A stretch of 64,000 bases of DNA, from positions 254,709 through 318,708 of the forward strand of contig NZ_LIWB01000009.1 of assembly GCF_001905725.1 (NCBI RefSeq), read 5' to 3'. The notes under the pieces are model-generated. The model had not been told where the DNA came from. It saw only the letters and a list, made by a program, of their open reading frames with translations, and ran no database searches. Below, piece after piece: positions 59,087-64,000 of the stretch (the first letter of the stretch is position 1; every line of letters begins with the position of its first letter). Made by a program: the position numbers and the translations under genes. Source of the stretch: Streptomyces sp. CB02400. GTDB taxonomy: Bacteria > Actinomycetota > Actinomycetes > Streptomycetales > Streptomycetaceae.

Positions 59087-59881
59087 GTGAAGATCGCGCT
59101 CATGGACTCCGGAATCGGGCTGCTGGCGGCCACCGCCGCGGTACGGCGGCTGCGCCCCGACGCCGATCTCGTCCTCTCCCTCGACCCCGACGGCATGCCC
59201 TGGGGACCCAGGACCCCGGAGGACCTCACCGAGCGCGCCCTCGCCGTCGCCGAGGCCGCCGCCGCGCACCGGCCCGACGCGCTGATCGTCGGCTGTAACA
59301 CCGCCACGGTGCACGCCCTCACCGCCCTGCGCGCCCGCCTCGAGCCCGGCCTGCCGGTCATCGGCACCGTCCCGGCGATCAAACCGGCCGCGGCCGGCGG
59401 CGGACCGCTGGCCATCTGGGCCACCCCGGCCACGACCGGCAGCCCCTACCAGCGGGACCTGATCGAGAACTTCGCCGACGGCGTCACCGTCACCGAGGTG
59501 CCGTGCTGGGGGCTCGCCGAGGCGGTGGAGCGCGCGGACGAGACGGCGATCGACGCCGCCGTCGCCGCGGCCGCCGAGCTCACCCCGGACGATGTGACGA
59601 CCGTCGTCCTGGGCTGCACCCATTACGAACTGGTCGCCGAGCGCATCCGGGCCGCCGTGCGGCGCCCCGGCCGCCCGCCGCTCGCCCTGCACGGCTCCGC
59701 CGGAGCGGTGGCCGCCCAGGCCCTGCGCCGTCTCGGCGAGCAGCCCGCCCCCCAGGCGCCGGCGAGCGGCACCCTGACGGTGCTGCTGAGCGGACGCGAG
59801 GGCGCGCTGCCCACGGCCGCCCTCACCTACGCGGAGGGCCGGCTGCTGCGGTACGCCGCTGCCGCCCGGACGGCCCAGTAA
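59087..59881 (+). CDS. Aspartate/glutamate racemase family protein (MurI-like)
   Basis: The 264-aa protein has the two catalytic cysteine motifs VGCNTATV and LGCTHYELV and the DSGIGLLA start typical of glutamate racemase. TATCGT at 59075-59080 ends six bases before GTG 59087, so it is likely leaderless. It could be a true D-glutamate-forming enzyme or a broader racemase. The main murI of streptomycetes sits elsewhere beside rph, so this is probably a second copy. Confidence 0.88.
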   Translation: MKIALMDSGIGLLAATAAVRRLRPDADLVLSLDPDGMPWGPRTPEDLTERALAVAEAAAAHRPDALIVGCNTATVHALTALRARLEPGLPVIGTVPAIKPAAAGGGPLAIWATPATTGSPYQRDLIENFADGVTVTEVPCWGLAEAVERADETAIDAAVAAAAELTPDDVTTVVLGCTHYELVAERIRAAVRRPGRPPLALHGSAGAVAAQALRRLGEQPAPQAPASGTLTVLLSGREGALPTAALTYAEGRLLRYAAAARTAQ

Positions 59882-59931
59882 CGCCGCGCCACGCGGTACC
59901 CACGGAGCGGATCCTGAGTAACCTCGAATCC

Positions 59932-60465
59932 ATGAGGGACCACCGCCACGGCGAGCATGCCCCGTACCCCGAGGTCTGGACCGGTCGCGCGACCAACCGC
60001 TTCCAGTGGTTCCTGGCGCTGATCGGCGTCGCCTGCCTGGCGCTCGGCATCGCGCTGGCCGTCGACTCCCAGTGGACGTCCGGCATCGCGCCGCTGGCCA
60101 TGGCCGTCGTCGGCTGCATCGCCGCCGGGCTGCTGGTCCTGTTCGGCACCCTCGCCTTCGTGCATGTCGCGCTGCGGGTCGACGAGGACCACCTGGAGGT
60201 GCGCTGCGGCCACATCGGCGTCCCCCGCCGCCGCATCCCGCTCTCGCACGTCGCGGGCGCGGAGTTCGCCCCGCACGTCACCCCGCGGCACTGGGGCGGC
60301 TGGGGATACCGCTGGCGCCCCGAGAAGGGCACGGCGGTCGTCGTACGCCGCGGCGAGGGCATCATCCTGCGCCTGTGGGACGGCCACACCCTCACGGTGA
60401 CGGTGGACGACGCGGAAGCAGCGGTGACAGTGATCCGAGACCGCCTCCGCCCCCACAAAAACTGA
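59932..60465 (+). CDS. Hypothetical membrane protein (PH-like domain)
   Basis: The 177-aa protein has two helices (about 25-45 and 52-78) and a C-terminal beta-rich domain (ALRVDEDHLEVRCGHIGVPRRRIPLSHVAGAEF, shown in part) like a bacterial PH domain. TAACCT ends seven bases before ATG 59932, a leaderless arrangement. It resembles DUF3093-type proteins, without certainty. Function unknown. Confidence 0.75.
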   Translation: MRDHRHGEHAPYPEVWTGRATNRFQWFLALIGVACLALGIALAVDSQWTSGIAPLAMAVVGCIAAGLLVLFGTLAFVHVALRVDEDHLEVRCGHIGVPRRRIPLSHVAGAEFAPHVTPRHWGGWGYRWRPEKGTAVVVRRGEGIILRLWDGHTLTVTVDDAEAAVTVIRDRLRPHKN

Positions 60466-60472
60466 CCGCGCA

Positions 60473-60554
60473 GCCGCGGACAGCCGTGCCGACGCCCCCG
60501 CTTTCCCGCGGGCGGTCGCGCCGCTGGCCTTCGTCCTCCGCGGGCAGTCGTGCC
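60473..60554. repeat. Trio of the 18-bp dispersed element at 32-bp period
   Basis: Copies lie at 60473-60490, 60505-60522 and 60537-60554, exactly 32 bp apart, with 14-nt non-conserved spacers. The last copy is the exact reverse complement of bases 1-18. Relative to its upstream gene the orientation is the same as at the window start: just past a gene 3' end, reading away from it. The spacers share no similarity. Confidence 0.75.
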
Positions 60555-60610
60555 TCCCTCAGGGCCTCAAGGGCCTGGAAGGTGCCCCCGGGGCGGCACG
60601 GGTGGGCGGT

Positions 60611-60746
60611 GGGGGTACCTCCCGCTCATGGGGGTCCCTCCCGCTCATGGGGGTACCTCCCGCTCGAGCGAAGCCGAGAGTGGGGGAGAAGCCGAGAGTG
60701 GGGGAGAAGCCGAGAGTGAGGGAGAAGCCGAGAGCGGGGGAGGCAC
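60611..60746. repeat. Double tandem repeat forming one large inverted element
   Basis: The left part is three 19-bp units (starting 60611, 60630, 60649; GGGGGTACCTCCCGCTCAT). The right part is four 18-bp units (starting 60670, 60688, 60706, 60724; GAAGCCGAGAGTGGGGGA). The ends pair (GGTACCTCCCGCTC with GAGCGGGGGAGGCACC, 60733-60746). A single copy of each arm is a known type of abundant streptomycete intergenic hairpin; here both arms are amplified. A further direct repeat (CACCAGTCACC...GCGCGGACG) lies at 60783 and 60814. No gene is seen in 60466-60819. Confidence 0.75.
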
Positions 60747-60819
60747 CCCGCAAGCGCCGGGCCGCGCGACACCCTCCGCGATCACCAGTCACCGCGCGGA
60801 CGTACCCGGCGAGCACCAG

Positions 60820-61863
60820 TCACCCGCGCGGACGCACGTCACGGCGCCCCGGGTCCTCCGCGAACGGCCGCGACGTAGCCAGCCCCGCCAGCACCCCACC
60901 CCCCACGGACACCGCCGTGAAGCTCAACGCATTGCCCACCGCGGCGACGACAGCGAGCACCGTCAGAGAAACCCCCGCACTGAGCACCACCGGCGTCCCC
61001 CGGGGACTGCGCCACAACGCGTACAACAGCCACCCGAAGGCCACCCCCAACAACACCACCCCCACAACTCCCTGCTCCGCCGCCGACTGCAACGGCGCGG
61101 AATGCGGTTTGCCGTCCGCCAGCGGCGACTGCCCCGACGCCGTGCTCAGCTCCCCGAAACGCCCCGGCCCCACCCCCAGCCACGCATGCTCCCGGACCAT
61201 GACGAGCGCGTCCCGCCACAGCCCCACGCGGTGCGCGGTCAGCCGCCCCTCCAGCGACGCGGCGACCCCTTCCGGCACAGCGCCGTCGGCCACCGCCCAG
61301 ATCAGCCCCGTCACCCCGGCGGTCACCACGGCCAGCCCGGCGAGGGCGGCACCCCGACGCCGTACCCGGCCCACGGCGAGGGAGCACAGCAGCACCGCCG
61401 CGCCCGCGACGCACCCGGAGACGGAGCCCAGTACGGCCGCGGCCACCACGACCCCCACGGCCGGCAGACACAGTGCGAACCGCACCGCCCGCGCGGAGGC
61501 CGCCCAAGCCGCGCAGCAGGCGGCACCGGCCGACAGGGCCAGCATCGCGGTCGTCGCACCGGCGTGCCCCAGCGGAGCGGTGATCTGCGGGCCCGGCGCC
61601 AGATGCGGCACTGTCACCGTCAGGCCGACGCCGGCCAGGGCACCCGCGCACGGCGCCGCCACCGGCAGCAGCGCACCGCCGATCCGGCCCGCCGCATAGC
61701 CCGCGGCCACGGCGAGGACCGCGAGCAGCATCCCCTCGGGACGGCCGCCCCGGACCGCCGCCGTGATCAGCGGCCAGGCCGCGCAGGCCCCCAGTACCGC
61801 GACCCCCGCCGCGTCCGCACCGATCCGTCTCTCGCCGTCCGCATCCGGACCGGCGGAAGCCAT
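60820..61863 (-). CDS. O-antigen ligase-like polytopic membrane protein
   Basis: The 347-aa protein has about ten helices and the Wzy_C/O-antigen-ligase loop signature HRVGLWRDALVMVREHAWLGVGPGRFG followed by HSAPLQSAAEQGVVG. In Gram-positives such proteins join or polymerise surface glycans. The start is uncertain: ATG 61863 is used, though the frame is open to 62049. Its gene is divergent from lnt across 271 bp in which I see no operator. Confidence 0.82.
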   Translation of the reverse strand: MASAGPDADGERRIGADAAGVAVLGACAAWPLITAAVRGGRPEGMLLAVLAVAAGYAAGRIGGALLPVAAPCAGALAGVGLTVTVPHLAPGPQITAPLGHAGATTAMLALSAGAACCAAWAASARAVRFALCLPAVGVVVAAAVLGSVSGCVAGAAVLLCSLAVGRVRRRGAALAGLAVVTAGVTGLIWAVADGAVPEGVAASLEGRLTAHRVGLWRDALVMVREHAWLGVGPGRFGELSTASGQSPLADGKPHSAPLQSAAEQGVVGVVLLGVAFGWLLYALWRSPRGTPVVLSAGVSLTVLAVVAAVGNALSFTAVSVGGGVLAGLATSRPFAEDPGRRDVRPRG

Positions 61864-62134
61864 CCCTGTGGAACCCACCCCGCACCCCGCACCACGTCGT
61901 CGCCCCCGACCTGTGACGGGCCCCGGCCGCCGCCGGCGCCGCGACGGGCCGCACGACCAGGGCACCGGCACACCGTAACGGCTGGTGCCCGGTTTGGGGA
62001 TGTGTGGTGACAAGTCGCGAGGAAACGATGCGGCACACGGCCCGCACACCCGGAGGCGGCGAGGGCCCGCCCGGCGTCCCGCACCCCGTCGACCGTGCTG
62101 TCGGCCGCCAGGTCACGCGCCGTAGACTCCCGGA

Positions 62135-63748
62135 GTGACCGTCACCGCAACCTCCGTCGACGAGTCGGACCCGATGCCGCCGCAGACCGCGCCCCCGGCG
62201 CGGGGCGGGCGGCTGGTGCGCCTCCTCCCGGCCGCCGCAGCCGCGCTCTCGGGCCTGCTCCTCTACGTCAGTTTCCCGCCGCGCACCCTGTGGTGGCTGG
62301 CCCTGCCCGCCTTCGCCGTCTTCGGCTGGGTGCTGCGCGGCCGGAGCTGGAAGGCGGCGCTCGGCCTCGGCTACCTCTTCGGCCTCGGCTTCCTGCTGCC
62401 GCTGCTGGTGTGGACCGGTGTGGAGGTCGGGCCCGGCCCGTGGATCGCCCTCGTGGTGATCGAGGCGGTCTTCGTCGCGCTGGTCGGCGCGGGCGTCGCC
62501 GCGGTGTCGAAACTCCCCGGGTGGCCGGTGTGGGCGGCGGCGCTGTGGATCGCCGGCGAGGCGGTACGCGCGCGCGTGCCGTTCAGCGGCTTCCCCTGGG
62601 GCAAGGTCGCGTTCGGCCAGGCGGACGGTGCCTTCCTGCCGCTCGCCGCGCTCGGCGGCACCCCGGTGCTGGGCTTCGCCGTCGTGCTGTGCGGCTTCGG
62701 CCTGTACGAGATCGTCCGGCTGGCCCTGCGGGCCCGGCGCACCGGAACCGTACGGCGGGCCGCGGCGGCCGTCGGCGTGCTGAGCGTCGCCGTGCCGCTG
62801 GTGGCCGCCTTCGCCGCCCGGTCGCTGGTCGGTGACAAGGCCGAGGCCGGCACCGTGACCGTCGCCGTCATCCAGGGGAACGTGCCCCGCCTCGGTCTCG
62901 ACTTCAACTCCCAGCGGCGTGCGGTCCTCGACTACCACGCGCGGGAGACGGAGCGCCTGGCCGCCGACGTCGCGGCCGGCAGGGCCGAGCGCCCCGACAT
63001 CGTGCTGTGGCCGGAGAACTCCTCCGACATCGACCCCTTCACCAACCCCGACGCGCGCACCGTCATCGACAAGGCGGCCAAGGCCATCGACGCGCCCATC
63101 TCGGTCGGCGGGGTGGTCGACAGGGACGGCGAGCTGCTCAACGAGCAGATCCTCTGGGACCCGGAGAAGGGCCCCGTCGACACCTACGACAAACGGCAGA
63201 TCCAGCCGTTCGGCGAGTACCTCCCGCTGCGCTCGCTGGTGGGGGCGATCAACGAGAACTGGACGTCGATGGTCAGCCGGGACTTCAGCCGGGGCGGCGA
63301 GCCGGGCGTCTTCACCATGAACGGTGCCGGCGTCGGCCTGGTCACCTGCTACGAGGCCGCCTTCGACTGGGCGGTGCGCGACACGGTCACCGCGGGCGCC
63401 CAGATGATCTCGGTGCCCAGCAACAACGCCACGTTCGGCCGCAGCGAGATGACCCACCAGCAGCTCGCCATGTCCCGGGTCCGCGCCGTGGAGCACAGCC
63501 GCGCCGTCACCGTGCCGGTGACCAGCGGGGTCAGCGCGATCATCATGCCCGACGGGGAGATCACGCAGAAGACCGGCATGTTCGTCGCCGACTCGCTGGT
63601 GCAGGAGGTGCCGCTGCGCACCTCCCGGACCCCCGCCACCCGCCTCGGCGTCCTCCCGGAGATCGCCCTCGTCCTGGTCGCCGCGGGCGGACTGGGCCGG
63701 TCCGTCGCCGCCGGGGTGCGCGGGCGACGCGCCGGTGACGTGCGGTAG
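62135..63748 (+). CDS. lnt: Apolipoprotein N-acyltransferase
   Basis: The 537-aa membrane enzyme adds the N-acyl chain to the diacylated cysteine of lipoproteins. It has six to eight helices in the N-terminal 235 residues, then a nitrilase-fold domain with the catalytic triad in LWPENSSD (E), DKRQIQPFGEYLP (K) and LVTCYEAAF (C), and a last helix. TAGACT at 62123-62128 ends six bases before GTG 62135. Actinobacteria often fuse or pair it with a polyprenol-mannose synthase (Ppm); here it is separate from any. Confidence 0.93.
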   Translation: MTVTATSVDESDPMPPQTAPPARGGRLVRLLPAAAAALSGLLLYVSFPPRTLWWLALPAFAVFGWVLRGRSWKAALGLGYLFGLGFLLPLLVWTGVEVGPGPWIALVVIEAVFVALVGAGVAAVSKLPGWPVWAAALWIAGEAVRARVPFSGFPWGKVAFGQADGAFLPLAALGGTPVLGFAVVLCGFGLYEIVRLALRARRTGTVRRAAAAVGVLSVAVPLVAAFAARSLVGDKAEAGTVTVAVIQGNVPRLGLDFNSQRRAVLDYHARETERLAADVAAGRAERPDIVLWPENSSDIDPFTNPDARTVIDKAAKAIDAPISVGGVVDRDGELLNEQILWDPEKGPVDTYDKRQIQPFGEYLPLRSLVGAINENWTSMVSRDFSRGGEPGVFTMNGAGVGLVTCYEAAFDWAVRDTVTAGAQMISVPSNNATFGRSEMTHQQLAMSRVRAVEHSRAVTVPVTSGVSAIIMPDGEITQKTGMFVADSLVQEVPLRTSRTPATRLGVLPEIALVLVAAGGLGRSVAAGVRGRRAGDVR

Positions 63749-63812
63749 TACGCCTGCCGCACGCCCCCTGAAGCGCCGGGGAGGGTCCTGACCGGCCGGT
63801 TAGGGTCGGGGC

Positions 63813-64000
63813 ATGGCTACTCCTGACTTCATCCGCACCCTGCGCGCCTCCGCCGGTCATCAGCTCCTCTGGCTCCCCGGGGTCACCGCGCTCGTCTTCG
63901 ACGACGAGGGCAGAGTCCTGCTGAACCGCCGGACCGACACCCGCAAGTGGTCGGTGATCGGCGGCATCCCCGACCCCGGGGAGCAGCCCGCGGCCTGCGC
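63813..64000 (+). CDS. NUDIX hydrolase, truncated by the window end
   Basis: The visible N-terminal 62 residues read MATPDFIRTLRASAGHQLLW, then GVTALVFDDEGRVLLNRRTD and WSVIGGIPDPGEQPAA, the approach to a NUDIX box (GGxxxxGE is seen as GGIPDPGE). TAGGGT at 63801-63806 ends six bases before ATG 63813. The rest is beyond the window. Family assignment is secure; substrate unknown. Confidence 0.88.
   Translation, partial: MATPDFIRTLRASAGHQLLWLPGVTALVFDDEGRVLLNRRTDTRKWSVIGGIPDPGEQPAAC

Noticed and set aside
60473..60554. Short CRISPR array (18-bp repeats, 14-nt spacers)
   Set aside because: Repeats and spacers are far below CRISPR sizes, only three copies exist, and no cas genes are present.
60559..60816. 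Minus-strand peptide with repeated LGFSPT units
   Set aside because: It is the translation of the 18-bp tandem repeats; no ribosome site or homology supports it, and the other frames also stay open.
1..64000. tRNA/rRNA genes, IS elements, prophage, integrase attachment sites
   Set aside because: No tRNA-like cloverleaf with a GTTC-type T arm, transposase motif, phage structural gene or integrase was found in any interval.

Overview
The window is a high-GC actinobacterial chromosome segment, almost certainly from a Streptomyces. The evidence is strong third-position G/C bias, many GTG starts, 4-bp GTGA/ATGA gene overlaps, mycothiol- and F420-type enzyme families, a CebR-type operator in front of secreted polysaccharide hydrolases, and small families largely confined to streptomycetes (DUF6332, DUF6643, DUF6986, Rv1733c-like). 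I see no rRNA, tRNA, insertion sequence, prophage, CRISPR array or antibiotic gene cluster. It reads as ordinary accessory/core-border chromosome, rich in regulators and carbohydrate genes.

Layout. 0-6.5 kb: lipid acyltransferase, thioredoxin-like protein, flavin reductase, the etfBA electron-transfer flavoprotein pair with a strong terminator, a CitE/HpcH-like aldolase and a DUF2975/HTH pair. 6.5-11 kb: LacI repressor facing a ROK sugar kinase across a shared operator, then a P-loop kinase-NUDIX fusion. 11-23 kb: dipeptidase, geranylgeranyl-reductase-like flavoenzyme, a deazaflavin-type nitroreductase divergent from a TetR gene across a nine-site 19-bp-pitch repeat array, a NarL-type two-component system, MarR, SDR, MFS, and a surface protein with a class F sortase. 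23-30 kb: secreted GH5 mannanase-like and SGNH esterase-like enzymes with CBM2 modules under a CebR box, then a tripartite tricarboxylate transporter (tctCBA) with a CitB-type response regulator but no sensor kinase. 30-39 kb: a Gfo/Idh-PmoA-cupin operon, PAP2 phosphatase, GH15 hydrolase, and a DeoR-SIS-class II aldolase sugar module. 39-50 kb: RlmG- and AlkB-like genes, ROK repressor, small oxidoreductases, TetR/DUF4865, SHOCT protein, anti-sigma-type ATPase, cysteine synthase/desulfhydrase and a second DeoR. 50-64 kb: a large membrane serine hydrolase convergent with a beta-helix/AAA+ ATPase fusion, a two-domain TerD protein, HpnB-like glycosyltransferase, racemase, O-antigen-ligase-like protein, apolipoprotein N-acyltransferase and a truncated NUDIX gene.

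How the parts work together. Several blocks are clear regulator-plus-target units: LacI/ROK, TetR/nitroreductase, DeoR/SIS-aldolase, TetR/DUF4865, CebR-box hydrolases and RR/tctCBA. Many monocistronic genes have a TANNNT -10 hexamer 6-7 nt before the start codon, suggesting leaderless transcripts.

The most unusual non-coding structures are the 19-bp-pitch dyad array at 14499-14702, two trios of an 18-bp element with a 32-bp period at 1-92 and 60473-60554, a doubly expanded inverted element at 60611-60746, a branched RNA-like fold at 55690-55768, and a palindrome overlapping the Shine-Dalgarno of a small ORF ahead of the cysteine-metabolism gene at 47.1 kb.
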